From NCBI GenBank assembly GCA_002281535.1, contig NCGD01000003.1, forward strand, positions 124,001 to 188,000: DNA of 64,000 nt. Direction: 5' to 3'. The notes beneath the pieces were generated by a model that was given only the letters and a program-made list of their open reading frames with translations, was not told the DNA's origin and searched no databases. This document shows positions 8,598 through 18,119 of this stretch, piece by piece (position 1 is the stretch's first letter; every line of letters starts with the position of its first letter). Source of the stretch: Sphingomonas sp. 28-63-12. GTDB taxonomy: Bacteria; Pseudomonadota; Alphaproteobacteria; Sphingomonadales; Sphingomonadaceae. A program made the position numbers and the translations under genes.

Positions 8598-9470
8598 ATG
8601 TCCACGACCTACACAATCGATAGCTCGACGAGCCGCGCCAACCCGACGCCTGCGCCGATGAAGCGGCTGACGGTACCCGCCATCCAGCGCCGCAAGGTCG
8701 AGGGCCGGACGCAGGAACCGCTGGTGATGCTGACGGCCTATACCGTGCGGATGGCGCAGCTGCTCGATCCGCATTGCGACATGCTGCTGGTCGGCGATTC
8801 GCTGGGGCAGGTCATCTACGGCCTGCCATCGACGCTGGCGGTAACGCTCGACATGATGTGCGCGCACGGCGCGGCAGTGGTGCGCGGCAGCTATCACAGC
8901 GTCGTGCTCGTCGACATGCCGTTCGGCAGCTATGAGGCCTCGCCGGAAACCGCCTTTGCCAGCGCGAGCCGGGTGATGGCCGAAACCGGGTGCGCCGCGA
9001 TCAAGCTGGAGGGCGGGCAGGCGATGGCACCGACGATCCGTTTCTTAACCGAGCGCGGTATTCCGGTGATGGCCCATATCGGGCTGACGCCGCAGGCGGT
9101 GAATGTGCTGGGCGGCTATGGCGCGCGCGGGCGCAGTCAGCAGGAGCATGAGAAGATATTGGCTGATGCGAAGGCCGTTGCCGATGCCGGTGCCTTTGCG
9201 ATGGTCCTGGAAGGCGTGGTCGAGCCGATTGGCGTTGCGGTGACGCAAAGCGTCGATGTGCCGGTGATCGGTATTGGCGCATCGGCGCAGTGCGACGGGC
9301 AGGTGCTGGTGGCCGAGGACATGCTTGGCCTGTTCGAGCGCACGCCGCGCTTCGTAAAGCGATTCGATGATCTGGCTGGCCGTATTTCCGCCGCGGTTGA
9401 GACCTATGCGGGCGATGTCCGTTCCCGGGTATTTCCCGGGCCGGAACAGACCTACGCCCCCAAGGATTGA
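8598..9470 (+). CDS. panB: 3-methyl-2-oxobutanoate hydroxymethyltransferase
   Basis: PanB transfers a hydroxymethyl group from methylenetetrahydrofolate to 2-oxoisovalerate, the first step of pantothenate (CoA) synthesis. The 290-residue sequence shows [47 protein letters not shown] and IGIGAS, all family signatures including the metal-binding aspartates and the catalytic Glu region. An N-terminal extension of about 20 Ser/Thr/Pro-rich residues precedes the core, so a later start at Met21 (8658) is possible. It is divergent from the XRE operon. panC is not in the window. Confidence 0.95.
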   Translation: MSTTYTIDSSTSRANPTPAPMKRLTVPAIQRRKVEGRTQEPLVMLTAYTVRMAQLLDPHCDMLLVGDSLGQVIYGLPSTLAVTLDMMCAHGAAVVRGSYHSVVLVDMPFGSYEASPETAFASASRVMAETGCAAIKLEGGQAMAPTIRFLTERGIPVMAHIGLTPQAVNVLGGYGARGRSQQEHEKILADAKAVADAGAFAMVLEGVVEPIGVAVTQSVDVPVIGIGASAQCDGQVLVAEDMLGLFERTPRFVKRFDDLAGRISAAVETYAGDVRSRVFPGPEQTYAPKD

Positions 9471-9524
9471 TACCCTTTCGTTTCCCCAAGGCCGCCGCTA
9501 AGGTCCGCGCCTTCCTGCCATCCG

Positions 9525-10238
9525 ATGGAGCATGTCTTGGCCGTTACGCCGCAAACCAATGAAGCATTTCTGCGCGAAGTCGATGAAGAGCTTCGCCGCG
9601 ATCAGGCCATGCATTTCTGGACCCGTTACGGCCGCTGGCTGATCGGCGCGGTTGTGCTGGGGCTGGCCGTTTTTGCCGGCGTGCTGGTCTGGCAGAATCA
9701 GCGCCAGAAGCAGGCGGGCGAGCAGGGCGAGCAACTCGCCGCCATGTTTGAAAAGCTCGGCAGTGGCGACGAAAAGGCGGCGACCAAGCCGCTTGCCGAT
9801 CTCGCCGCCAACGGTGTTGGCGGCTATCGCTCGCTCGCGCGTTTCACCCAGGCTGACATTCTGCTGCAAAAGAATGACCTGAAGGGTGCTGCGGCGAAAT
9901 TCGCCGAAGTCGCGAACGACACCAGCGCCGCGCAACCATTCCGCGATCTCGCGCTGATCCGCCAGACCTATGCCGAATATGACAGCCTGAAGCCCCAGAC
10001 GGTGATCGATCGGCTGAAGCCGCTCGCCGTCCCGGGCGGGGCTTGGTTTGGTTCGGCTGGCGAATTGGTGGCGATCGCCCAGTTGAAGTTGAACCAGAAG
10101 CGGGCAGCGGGCGACTTGTTCGGTCGAATTGCCAGAGATCAAACGGTGCCGGAAAGCCTGCGCCAGCGTGCCGTGCAGATGGCCGGTGAGCTTGGTGTCG
10201 ACGCCGTCGAGCAAATTGAGGAAAAGAAACCGCAATGA
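9525..10238 (+). CDS. YfgM-like TPR-type ancillary membrane protein
   Basis: The 237-residue protein has a cytosolic N-terminus (NEAFLREVDEELRRDQ), one membrane helix (about 43-62) and a periplasmic alpha-helical repeat domain. It matches the YfgM/DUF2133 family, which associates with SecYEG and periplasmic chaperones in E. coli. It is followed with a 4-base overlap by bamB and then der, the same order as in E. coli. A TTG start four codons in is an alternative. Confidence 0.85.
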   Translation: MEHVLAVTPQTNEAFLREVDEELRRDQAMHFWTRYGRWLIGAVVLGLAVFAGVLVWQNQRQKQAGEQGEQLAAMFEKLGSGDEKAATKPLADLAANGVGGYRSLARFTQADILLQKNDLKGAAAKFAEVANDTSAAQPFRDLALIRQTYAEYDSLKPQTVIDRLKPLAVPGGAWFGSAGELVAIAQLKLNQKRAAGDLFGRIARDQTVPESLRQRAVQMAGELGVDAVEQIEEKKPQ

Positions 10239-11557
10239 TGAAATCATTCAGATCGCCGTTTGCCATCGCGGTATTGATCGCGCTGAGCGGTTGCGGTGTC
10301 TTCAAGGGCGGCCAGAAGAAAACGCCGACATTGGGCGATCGCGTGCCGATCCTGGTGTCGGAAAACGGGGCCGAGGCCGACAAGACGATTGCCGATGTGC
10401 AGGTCTTGTTGCCGCCGGCCAGTGCCAATGCCGATTGGGCACAGCCAGGCGGCAGCGCGGCGAAGGCGCTCGGCCATGTCGCTCTGGGCGCGACGCTGTC
10501 GCGCGCCTGGAGTGCCAATATCAATGGTGGATCCAACCGCGAGCGGCTTGGCGCTGCCCCGGTGGTTGCCGACAACAAGCTGTTCGTGGTTGACGTCAAT
10601 GCCGTCGTCCATGCCTTCACGGCCGACACCGGCAAGCTACTCTGGGCCGCGCCGTTGACGGAGGGCAAGAAGAACCGCTCGGCCCGCTTCGGTGGTGGCG
10701 TCAGCTATGACGAGGGCAAATTGTTCGGCAGCGATGGCGTGGGCGATGTCGTCGCGATGGATGCCGCCAATGGCAAGGTGTTGTGGCGCGTACGGCCGTC
10801 GGGGCCGCTGCGCGGCGCGCCCACCGTCGCCAATGGTGCGGTTTATGTGGTGACCCAGAATAACGAGCTGTTCGCATTGTCGCAGACCGATGGGGTCGTG
10901 CAGTGGACCGGCAGCGGCTCGCTCGAATCGCAGGGTGTGTTTGGCGTCGCCGCCCCGGCCGCCGCGCGCGGTACGATCGTCGCGGGCTTTTCGTCGGGCG
11001 AGCTCAATGCCTATCGTTATGAGAATGGCCGCGTGCTGTGGCAGGAAATCCTGTCGCGGACGAGCGCGTCGACGTCCGTCTCCAGCCTTGCCGACATCGA
11101 TGCCGAACCGGTGATCGATCAGAACCGCGTATATGCGGTTGGCCAGGGTGGTCGCATGGTGGCACTGGAACTCACCACCGGGCAACGGCTGTGGGAACAG
11201 AATCTTGCCGGCATTTCCACCCCCTGGATTGCGGGCGAATGGCTGTTTGTCGTCACCGATGACGCCAAGCTCTATTGCCTGTCGCGCGCGAACGGCAAGA
11301 TTCGCTGGATCAGCGATCTGGGCGCCTTCAAAAATGTGAAGAAACGCAAGAACCCGATCATCTGGACCGGGCCAGTGCTGGCCGGCGGCCGGCTGATCCT
11401 GTTGAATTCGGAAGGCCAGATTCTGTCTGTGTCGCCGACGACGGGTGAAAAGGGTGCGGTCATTAAGGGCAGCGGCGCGTTCAGCCTGCCGCCACTGGTG
11501 GCGGGCAATATGCTCTACGCGCTCGACAGCAAGGGCCGAATTTCCGCCTATCGATAA
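10235..11557 (+). CDS. bamB: outer membrane assembly lipoprotein, PQQ-type beta-propeller
   Basis: BamB is a lipoprotein subunit of the beta-barrel assembly machinery that inserts outer membrane proteins. The 440-residue protein has a signal peptide with lipobox LSGC (Cys22), a linker, then repeated propeller blades with the pattern G(K/R)xLWxxxL, seen for example at TGKLLWAAPL, NGKVLWRVRPSG, NGRVLWQE and TGQRLWEQNLAG. The ATGATG start overlaps the yfgM stop, showing translational coupling. Confidence 0.93.
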   Translation: MMKSFRSPFAIAVLIALSGCGVFKGGQKKTPTLGDRVPILVSENGAEADKTIADVQVLLPPASANADWAQPGGSAAKALGHVALGATLSRAWSANINGGSNRERLGAAPVVADNKLFVVDVNAVVHAFTADTGKLLWAAPLTEGKKNRSARFGGGVSYDEGKLFGSDGVGDVVAMDAANGKVLWRVRPSGPLRGAPTVANGAVYVVTQNNELFALSQTDGVVQWTGSGSLESQGVFGVAAPAAARGTIVAGFSSGELNAYRYENGRVLWQEILSRTSASTSVSSLADIDAEPVIDQNRVYAVGQGGRMVALELTTGQRLWEQNLAGISTPWIAGEWLFVVTDDAKLYCLSRANGKIRWISDLGAFKNVKKRKNPIIWTGPVLAGGRLILLNSEGQILSVSPTTGEKGAVIKGSGAFSLPPLVAGNMLYALDSKGRISAYR

Positions 11558-11608
11558 TCGTTGCGCGCGGCGGGTGGCGAAAATCAGCGGCGGCGTTAAA
11601 AGGCCCCG

Positions 11609-12976
11609 ATGGCACAGCTTCCCGTCGTCGCAATCATCGGCCGCCCCAATGTGGGCAAATCCACGCTTTTCAACCGATTAGTCGGTAAAAAGCTCGCGCT
11701 TGTCGATGATCGACCCGGCGTGACCCGCGATCGCCGCGAGGGCGACGCGCATCTGATCGGCCTTGATTTCCGAATCATCGACACCGCCGGCTATGAAGAT
11801 GAGGACGCCGCGTCCTTGCCCGGGCGGATGCGCCAGCAGACCGAAGCGGCCGTCAAAATGGCGGATGTCGCGCTGTTCCTGATCGACGCGCGGGTCGGGC
11901 TGGTCCCGCTCGACGAGGAAATCGCGCGGTGGCTGCGCGGATCGACCACGCCAATCGTCCTTGTGGCGAACAAGGCAGAAGGGCGCGCCGGCGAGGCCGG
12001 CGTGCTCGATTCGCTGTCGCTCGGTCTGGGCGACCCCGTGCAGCTGTCCGCCGAACATGGCGAGGGGTTGGGCGACTTGTTCGAGGCGTTGTTTCCCTAT
12101 CTCGAGGGCAAGGCGATCGAGGATGAGGTGGATGAGGACGAGGACAACCCCAACGCCGTGCTCAAACTGGCGATCGTCGGGCGACCAAATGCCGGCAAGT
12201 CGACCCTGATCAATCGCATCCTGGGCGAAGAGCGGCTGATTACCGGGCCGGAAGCCGGCATTACCCGCGATTCGATCGCCGTCGACTGGGAATGGCATAA
12301 TCCGGCCGGCGGCGTCAGGCCGGTGCGGCTGATCGACACGGCGGGCATGCGCAAGCGTGCCAATGTGCAGGACAAGCTCGAAAAGCTGTCGGTGGCCGAT
12401 GCGCTCCACGCGATCGATTTCGCCGAAGTCGTGGTGCTGCTGCTCGATGCGACCCGTGGACTTGAGGTGCAGGATCTGAAGATCGCCGATCGCGCGCTGC
12501 AGGAAGGGCGCGCGCTGGTGATTGCGCTCAACAAATGGGATGTCGCCGAGGATGCGAGCCGCTTGTTCAACGGCGTGCGGGCCGCGCTGGATGAGGGCTT
12601 GGCGCAGGTGCGCGGCGTACCGCTGCTGACGATTTCGGGCGCGACCGGCAAGGGCATCGATCAGCTGATCGCCGCCGCCTTCGAAACGCGCGATGCTTGG
12701 TCGCGGCGGGTCGGCACCGGGGAGCTCAACCGCTGGTTCGAACGCGCGATCGAGGCCAATCCACCGCCCGCACCGGGCGGCCGACGCATCAAGCTGCGCT
12801 ATCTGACCCAGGCCAAGACGCGGCCGCCGGGCTTTGTGCTGTTCGGTACCCGGGTCGATCAATTGCCGGAAAGCTATCAACGCTATTTGATCAACGGCAT
12901 CCGCCGCGATTTGGGCTTTGGCGCGGTGCCGGTGCGGCTCACCCTGAGAGCGCCGAAAAATCCATTCGATTCATAA
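11609..12976 (+). CDS. der: ribosome biogenesis GTPase Der (EngA)
   Basis: The 455-residue protein has the tandem GTPase layout unique to Der. The first G domain has GRPNVGKSTLFN and DTAG (with the NKAE variant of G4), the second has GRPNAGKSTLIN, DTAG and NKWD, and a KH-like C-terminal domain follows (LRYLTQAKTRPPGFVLF, LRRDLGF-like). It acts in 50S subunit maturation. An acidic stretch rich in Asp and Glu links the G domains. AAAGG precedes the ATG. It follows yfgM-bamB as in many proteobacteria. Confidence 0.97.
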   Translation: MAQLPVVAIIGRPNVGKSTLFNRLVGKKLALVDDRPGVTRDRREGDAHLIGLDFRIIDTAGYEDEDAASLPGRMRQQTEAAVKMADVALFLIDARVGLVPLDEEIARWLRGSTTPIVLVANKAEGRAGEAGVLDSLSLGLGDPVQLSAEHGEGLGDLFEALFPYLEGKAIEDEVDEDEDNPNAVLKLAIVGRPNAGKSTLINRILGEERLITGPEAGITRDSIAVDWEWHNPAGGVRPVRLIDTAGMRKRANVQDKLEKLSVADALHAIDFAEVVVLLLDATRGLEVQDLKIADRALQEGRALVIALNKWDVAEDASRLFNGVRAALDEGLAQVRGVPLLTISGATGKGIDQLIAAAFETRDAWSRRVGTGELNRWFERAIEANPPPAPGGRRIKLRYLTQAKTRPPGFVLFGTRVDQLPESYQRYLINGIRRDLGFGAVPVRLTLRAPKNPFDS

Positions 12977-13218
12977 TGTTTGTGATCGATGCGCGCGGGC
13001 AGCCTTGTCCCTGGCCGGCGGTCCGCCTGGCCCGGGCCCTGCGTGAGGCACATCCGATGATCGAGATCATGGCCGATGACCCGGCCGCGGAGCGAGAACT
13101 CACTGCGGTTGCTGTGGCTGCTGGCGCCACGATCATGCGACTCCCAGGCGAGTTATCACTGCTTTTTCACGTTGTTGCGCCAGGTGTCGTCAACACCTCC
13201 TTTACCCCAAACGGCTAA
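12976..13218 (+). CDS. TusA/SirA-family sulfur carrier-like protein
   Basis: The 80-residue protein has the compact TusA fold with the signature DARGQPCPWPAVRLARAL, where the CPxP cysteine is the sulfur-carrying residue. TusA-family proteins relay persulfide sulfur for tRNA thiolation, molybdenum cofactor or sulfur oxidation. Its ATG overlaps the der stop (TAATG), so it is translated from the der message. The real tRNA-thiolating TusA may be elsewhere. Confidence 0.85.
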   Translation: MFVIDARGQPCPWPAVRLARALREAHPMIEIMADDPAAERELTAVAVAAGATIMRLPGELSLLFHVVAPGVVNTSFTPNG

Positions 13219-13268
13219 GCCAACAGTCGGACCTTCGCTAAGGTCTGAGGTGCGGTGGAGATTCTGAG

Positions 13269-13688
13269 GTGGAATTGCAGGGTAATCTTCTGGTCGATTG
13301 GGATGCCTTTACCCAGGCGCGCAGCGAACTGGGTGCGGGCTTTGTTCGTATTCTTGGCTATTTCCAGGAAGACGGTATCAAATCGGTGTCGGCGATCGAG
13401 ACCGCGATGCGCGCTGGCAATGCCGCCGCGTTAGTATTGCCGGCCCATACGCTGAAGGGCGAAGCGCGGCAGTTCGGCGCCGAACCGCTCGGCCTGCTGG
13501 CCGAAAAAATCGAGACGATTGCGCGGAGCTGCGTCGAAACGCGCGATACGCCCGATGGCGCATTGCAGCATGTGGTTGGTTTGCGCGATCTGTTCGATTC
13601 GACGTTGGCGCTGCTGCAACGCGAAGCCAACCCGCTGGTCGAGCGCCGACCCGGCGGCTTTGGGCGGCGGACAGCTTCGGGCCTGTAA
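13269..13688 (+). CDS. histidine phosphotransfer (Hpt) domain protein
   Basis: The 139-residue protein is a single four-helix Hpt domain. The phosphoacceptor is in AHTLKGEARQFGAEPL, with the His-x2-Lys-Gly pattern of the family. It probably relays phosphate between a hybrid kinase and a response regulator. The start is GTG with GGAG 9-12 bases upstream. The C-terminal 25 residues are basic and probably disordered. No kinase is adjacent; the only hybrid kinase in the window is at 54-56 kb. Confidence 0.88.
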   Translation: MELQGNLLVDWDAFTQARSELGAGFVRILGYFQEDGIKSVSAIETAMRAGNAAALVLPAHTLKGEARQFGAEPLGLLAEKIETIARSCVETRDTPDGALQHVVGLRDLFDSTLALLQREANPLVERRPGGFGRRTASGL

Positions 13689-13711
13689 TCGGCGACTGCC
13701 GGGGCTGACGG

Positions 13712-14386
13712 TCACAACCAACTGGTAATTTGCGCCAACGACTTTTTACGCAGCGCGTGGAGCGGCACCGTGGCATCGGCGGCGGCATGGCCGGCAACGA
13801 CGATCATGATCGGCTTCTCGCCCGATGGCCGCTGGCAGACGCGGTTGAGAAAGCGCATCGGGTTGGGTGTGTGGGTCAGCGTCACCACATTGGCGGCGTG
13901 GAGCGCGGCGAGCAGCAGGCCGGTGGCGATGCCGACGCTTTCGTTGACATAATAATTCTGCTTGTCGTCGCCTGGCGTGATTCCGCCGCGCCGTTGCCCA
14001 AAGATCACGATCAGCCAGGGCGCCACGGTAAGATAGGATTTATCGGCATCAGTGCCGAGCGGGCCAAGCGCCTCGAGCCATTCATCCCCGGCCTTGCCCG
14101 CATAAAAGGCACGCTCTTCGGCCTCTGCCGCTGCCCTGATTTCTGCCTTCAGGGCTGCTGATTCGATCACCGCGAAATGCCATGGCTGGTGATTGGCACC
14201 CGATGGCGCGGTGCCCGCAGCCTCGATTGCGGCCTCGATCACCGCGCGCGGGACCGGCGCATCGCTGAAATAGCGGCAAGTACGCCGGGTGCGGAGGTGA
14301 TCGCGAAAGTTCGTTGCGCGGGCGATGCGCTCGGCATCGTCAAGCGGGGGCAGGCCGGGCCAGGGTTGGGCGGGATGGTCGAGCAT
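13712..14386 (-). CDS. nitroreductase-family flavoprotein
   Basis: The 224-residue protein shows the FMN-binding signature RTRRTCRYFSDAPVP and APSGANHQPWHF, then NESVGIATGLLLAALHA, and PNPMRFLNRVCQRP with GEKPIMIV near the end. This arrangement is closest to the nitroreductase branch that includes iodotyrosine deiodinase-like enzymes and NfnB-type reductases. It would reduce a quinone, nitro or halogenated aromatic compound with NAD(P)H; the substrate is unknown. It is downstream of the MFS operon on the same strand, with a 140-base gap. Confidence 0.88.
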   Translation of the reverse strand: MLDHPAQPWPGLPPLDDAERIARATNFRDHLRTRRTCRYFSDAPVPRAVIEAAIEAAGTAPSGANHQPWHFAVIESAALKAEIRAAAEAEERAFYAGKAGDEWLEALGPLGTDADKSYLTVAPWLIVIFGQRRGGITPGDDKQNYYVNESVGIATGLLLAALHAANVVTLTHTPNPMRFLNRVCQRPSGEKPIMIVVAGHAAADATVPLHALRKKSLAQITSWL

Positions 14387-14526
14387 AAGTGTCTATCCGA
14401 CGGGTAGGGATGGCGGCGGCGACCGCTTGATGCACGGCTTGTGGCATGGCGCAGCGATCGTTGGCAGTCCCTTTGCGTGCGGCGCTGTCGAGATTGCAGG
14501 CGGTGTCGCGCGCCATTCCGGCACTG

Positions 14527-15831
14527 TCAGTCGAGCAGCGCTGCTTCCGCGACCGGCGTCAGGCTGGGTGAGAGGAAGTGGATTATCCCCAGCGCGAGCA
14601 GATAGGTGCAACCGGCGACCGCGAAGATCGGCGTATAGGACCCGATAGTCGCCAGCACCGCACCAGCATATTGTGACATCGCCATGCCACCGATCGCGCC
14701 CATCGCGCCGCCCATGCCGATCACCCGGCCGACGGCACGCTTGGGAAACATATCGGATGGCAGCGTGAACAGATTGACCGAAAACCCCTGATGCGCGCCG
14801 CCGGCGAGGCCGATGATGAGCACCGCCAGCCAGAGGTTCGACACATTGACGGCAAAGATCACCGGCAGCGCCAGCAGCGCGCAGACCAGCATCGTCAGCT
14901 TGCGCGCCCGGTTGACCGAGGCGCCGCGCTTGATCTGCGCGGACGACGCCCAGCCGCCCAAAATACTGCCGGCGTCCGACATGATATAGATCGCGGCGAG
15001 CGGCAGGCCGAAATTCTTCAGCTCCAGGCCGTGGCGCTTGTGCAGGAAATCGGGCAGCCAGAACAGGAACATCCAGAATACCGGATCGATCATCAACTTG
15101 CCGATTGCAAAGGCCCAGGCCTCGCGCGTGCGCAGAACCCGGCGCCAGGCGAGCGGCGTCGTCGGTCCTTCGTCGGCCGCGGCATCGATAGGGGCAGCGT
15201 TGCGGGCATCGGCGTTCGGCGGGCGTCGGTAGAAGACCAGCCAGAAGCCAAGCCAGACCAGGCTCGCCAGGCCGGTGGCGACAAACGCTGCACGCCAGCC
15301 ATAGGCGCCGACGATGATCGGCACGACCAGCGGGGTCACAATAGCGCCGACATTGACGCCGGCATTGAACAGGCCGGTCGCAAAGGCGCGTTCCTGCTTG
15401 TCGAACCACTGCGCGACCGCCGCCAGCCCGGCCGGATAACCGCCGCCCTCGCCGATGCCGAGCAGCGCGCGGGCGAGCATGAATTCGCCTGCCGTGCGCG
15501 CCACACCGTGCGCCATCTGCGCCACCGACCAGATCACGAACGCGACCGCAAGGCCGATCCGGGCACCGACCCGATCAACGACGGCGCCGAACATCAGATA
15601 GCTGGTGGCGTAGGCCGCCTGGAACCAGAAGACCATGTTGGCATAGTCCATCTCGCTCCAGCCAAGCTCGGCGGACAGGCTCGGCTTGAGCACGGCGAGC
15701 ATCTGGCGATCAAAATAGTTGAATGCCATCGCGCTGAACAACAGCGCCGCGACCCACCAGCGCCCGCGGTGACGCGCGGACCCGTCAATCGGCTTGGCGC
15801 GTAACCGGGCAACGAAACTGTCAGAATTCAC
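14527..15831 (-). CDS. MFS transporter, anion:cation symporter (ExuT/GudP-like) family
   Basis: The 434-residue protein has 12 predicted membrane helices. FNYFDRQMLAVLKPSLSAEL in the first helix, GAVVDRVGARIGL as the loop 2-3 motif, and GIGEGGGYPAG in helix 4 are typical of the anion:cation symporter subfamily, which takes up sugar acids and aromatic acids. The ATG overlaps the stop of the preceding 150-aa gene, itself coupled to an AroE-like gene. That context suggests uptake of a shikimate- or quinate-like acid, by inference. Confidence 0.9.
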   Translation of the reverse strand: MNSDSFVARLRAKPIDGSARHRGRWWVAALLFSAMAFNYFDRQMLAVLKPSLSAELGWSEMDYANMVFWFQAAYATSYLMFGAVVDRVGARIGLAVAFVIWSVAQMAHGVARTAGEFMLARALLGIGEGGGYPAGLAAVAQWFDKQERAFATGLFNAGVNVGAIVTPLVVPIIVGAYGWRAAFVATGLASLVWLGFWLVFYRRPPNADARNAAPIDAAADEGPTTPLAWRRVLRTREAWAFAIGKLMIDPVFWMFLFWLPDFLHKRHGLELKNFGLPLAAIYIMSDAGSILGGWASSAQIKRGASVNRARKLTMLVCALLALPVIFAVNVSNLWLAVLIIGLAGGAHQGFSVNLFTLPSDMFPKRAVGRVIGMGGAMGAIGGMAMSQYAGAVLATIGSYTPIFAVAGCTYLLALGIIHFLSPSLTPVAEAALLD

Positions 15832-16280
15832 TGGCCGTCCACATAAGCGAAACGGATTCGCGTGACGACGCCGCCACGCGCCTCCAGCGGTTCGCCATAA
15901 ATATCGAGCAGATGCGCCCTGAGTGACGTCTGGTCATGCACATCAGGCGAGGACCCGCTGAAATCGTCCGCCGTCAGCCTGCCGGGATCAAGGACATCGA
16001 TCGTCAATATCTGGATGCGGGTGCGCTGGTCGGTAAACACCGGCGGGATGCCCAGCGCGTCGGAACCGCATTTGGCAATTACGCGTGCCGTCACGATCTC
16101 GCCAGGCCGATAGCCGCGCCATTTCGGCCAGCGTCGATCGCCGGGGCGAAACACCGTCGTCAGGCTCTTGTCGACCAGCAGGGACTCATAGCCGGCGCGA
16201 AACGCCATCTCATCACGCGGCAGGTCAAGCGGCTGCACCGCCGCCACCGGAGACGTCACGGCCGGCTTGGCGCCCGTCAT
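15828..16280 (-). CDS. conserved hypothetical protein, possibly ASCH/PUA-like
   Basis: The 150-residue soluble protein is rich in beta-forming stretches. It contains SLTTVFRPGDRRWPKWRGYRPGE followed by TARVI, which resembles the ligand-binding portion of ASCH-type domains, but I cannot confirm the family. Both ends overlap neighbours by 4 bases (AroE-like gene upstream, MFS gene downstream), so it is translated in a fixed ratio with them and probably works with them. Confidence 0.65.
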   Translation of the reverse strand: MTGAKPAVTSPVAAVQPLDLPRDEMAFRAGYESLLVDKSLTTVFRPGDRRWPKWRGYRPGEIVTARVIAKCGSDALGIPPVFTDQRTRIQILTIDVLDPGRLTADDFSGSSPDVHDQTSLRAHLLDIYGEPLEARGGVVTRIRFAYVDGQ

Positions 16281-17293
16281 TCGACGGCCTTGCGCATGAT
16301 CTCCAGCAATGTTGCGTCAGGTTTGTCGAGGCCGGTCAGAATCTTGAAGGCCGGCGCGGCCTGGAACAGGTTCATATGGCGACCCGAATGGGTGCGATGC
16401 CCGGCATCACGGGCCAGTTTCAGCGTCAGCGGCAGTTCTTCGAGCAGAATGTCTGCCACGATTGCGGTGCCGGGCAGTCGCGCCAAATTCGCCATCGACT
16501 GGGCGAGGTCCATTTCGACATTGCCCGTCATGGCGGCAAAGGCGCTGAACTTCTCATTGGGTTGCGCGCCCTTGTTGGAGGTGTTGACGACAAGGCCGGC
16601 ATCAGCGAGCTCGTCGCCCAATGCTTCTTCGCCAACGGCGCGCGCAGTCGTCAACGGCGCGATCAGATCGGCAATGGTCTGGGCCTTGGCGACAGTGCGG
16701 TTGACGATCACCACCTCGCGCGGCTTTTCCTTCGACAGTTCATAGGAGATCGGCAGTGCCGTACCGCCGGCGCCGAGAATGACGACCTTCTGGCCAGCGA
16801 CGCAGTTCGCATATTCGTTGAGCAAGCCGGCGACAAAGCCGATGCCATCGGTGTTGTGGCCGATGAAGCGATCGCCATCGCGGGCAATCACGTTGACGCT
16901 GCCGATCACTTCGGCCGAGGGCGCCAGGCCATCAAGCGATGGCGCGATCTTATCCTTGAAGCCCGAACCGGCGCCGCCGCCATGATAGATGGGGCATGCG
17001 CGCAGGCCAGCGATGATCTCTGCAACCCGGGCCGGATCGCCGATCATGAAGCAGCTGCGATAGGGAAGCTTGAAATGGGCGAAGACCGCATTGTGCATCG
17101 CCGCCGAACCGCCGGGATAATCGTGATCGATCAGGAAGACATAGAGCCGCTCGAGCTTGTGATCGCCGAGATCAAGGGCATTGTTGCGCGGCTGCGCAGC
17201 AATGCTGATCAGACCCGAATCGATCATGGCCTGGAGTGGCGCCAAGGGTGCATGCTTATGGCCGCCCCCAAAAAGGGTGCTTAAAATTCCCAT
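16277..17293 (-). CDS. shikimate dehydrogenase-like protein (divergent AroE)
   Basis: The 338-residue protein has both AroE domains. The substrate domain keeps the catalytic Lys in GFKDKIAPSLD and the GSVNVIARDGDRFIGHNTDGIGF signature. The NAD(P) domain has GAGGTALPISYEL and VVIVNRT. Two features differ from housekeeping AroE (about 280 aa): an N-terminal extension of about 45 residues, and the SLSPxxHN shikimate-binding motif replaced by GGSAAMHN. It heads a coupled operon with a hypothetical protein and an MFS transporter, which fits a catabolic or alternative substrate rather than aromatic amino acid synthesis. Confidence 0.82.
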   Translation of the reverse strand: MGILSTLFGGGHKHAPLAPLQAMIDSGLISIAAQPRNNALDLGDHKLERLYVFLIDHDYPGGSAAMHNAVFAHFKLPYRSCFMIGDPARVAEIIAGLRACPIYHGGGAGSGFKDKIAPSLDGLAPSAEVIGSVNVIARDGDRFIGHNTDGIGFVAGLLNEYANCVAGQKVVILGAGGTALPISYELSKEKPREVVIVNRTVAKAQTIADLIAPLTTARAVGEEALGDELADAGLVVNTSNKGAQPNEKFSAFAAMTGNVEMDLAQSMANLARLPGTAIVADILLEELPLTLKLARDAGHRTHSGRHMNLFQAAPAFKILTGLDKPDATLLEIMRKAVE

Positions 17294-17588
17294 GATCCCG
17301 CCTCGCCCCGAGTAAGATGTCTGTGGTGCCGAGGGCTACCCCCTCGAGTCGAGCCGCGCAAGGTCGGTTGCCTGCCGCTACGGACGCCGTCAGCGCCAAT
17401 CGTTGGCCATTGGCCTGTCTGGCTGCCGACTATCTAACGGCAATTGGGGGACAATAGCCTTGCCCTGGGTTGGTGCAGACTTTTTGTCGATCGGTCGCAA
17501 AAAAAACGATAAGCCGCCCCGCAGGCATTAGGATCGTGACCGGCCGATTGCGATTGCGATTGCGATGCCGGCGGCGACCGGTTGGCGG
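17294..17588. other. intergenic region with a short GATTGC tandem repeat
   Basis: About 295 bases without a gene, upstream of the AroE-like gene and downstream of a minus-strand membrane-protein gene. It holds three perfect head-to-tail copies of GATTGC (17546-17563) and an A/T-flanked stretch near 17490-17512 (TTTTTG ... CAAAAAAAA) that could form a weak hairpin. No strong promoter or ORF is evident. Confidence 0.5.
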
Positions 17589-18119
17589 TTAACCGACCGA
17601 CCGCTCATCGCGCCGTGCGGCGAGCTTGGCCGTGATCGCGATGGGCAGCGCGACCAGAAAGATATGGCGCAGCAGCGGCGCGACGATGTCAACCGGTGTG
17701 GTGCCGGGCACCCGATCGGGCCAGCGCAGCGGCAATACGATCCAGATCATCACAAAACCCAGGATCAGGCCATAGCCAAAGGTACTGATTTCAGGTGTGC
17801 TGTTGACGAGCGGGAAGCGCGCGGCGGCAATCAGATACACCAGCACCATTACCAGGATGATCGCGAAATGAACCGCGCCACCGATGATCAGCAGTTGCTG
17901 GTCATCGGCAACGCTGGCTGGGTCGATCACCGCTGCAGCAATCGACCGAAGGACGCTTTCGGGCGCCGCCCCGGCGAGATGGGCGATGGCGACCTGACCG
18001 AGCAGGTCGGCCATGCCCGCAAAGAGCGTGCCGCCGATCAGGGCCAGAATGAAGCCGATAACGCTATAGGATGTCGGCTTTGCGCTAACGTACCACGACC
18101 CGCCATATGCCGTTGCCAT
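17589..18119 (-). CDS. integral membrane protein of unknown function
   Basis: The 176-residue protein has four likely membrane segments (about residues 17-38, 73-98, 109-130 and 148-168). A soluble loop between the first two contains AGAAPESVLRSIAAAVID. The C-terminus is basic. No family is recognised; similar uncharacterised four-helix proteins are common in sphingomonads. Confidence 0.72.
   Translation of the reverse strand: MATAYGGSWYVSAKPTSYSVIGFILALIGGTLFAGMADLLGQVAIAHLAGAAPESVLRSIAAAVIDPASVADDQQLLIIGGAVHFAIILVMVLVYLIAAARFPLVNSTPEISTFGYGLILGFVMIWIVLPLRWPDRVPGTTPVDIVAPLLRHIFLVALPIAITAKLAARRDERSVG

Noticed and set aside
17490-17515. Possible terminator TTTTTG ... CAAAAAAAA
   Set aside because: Only six bases pair and the interior does not, so the structure is too weak to call.
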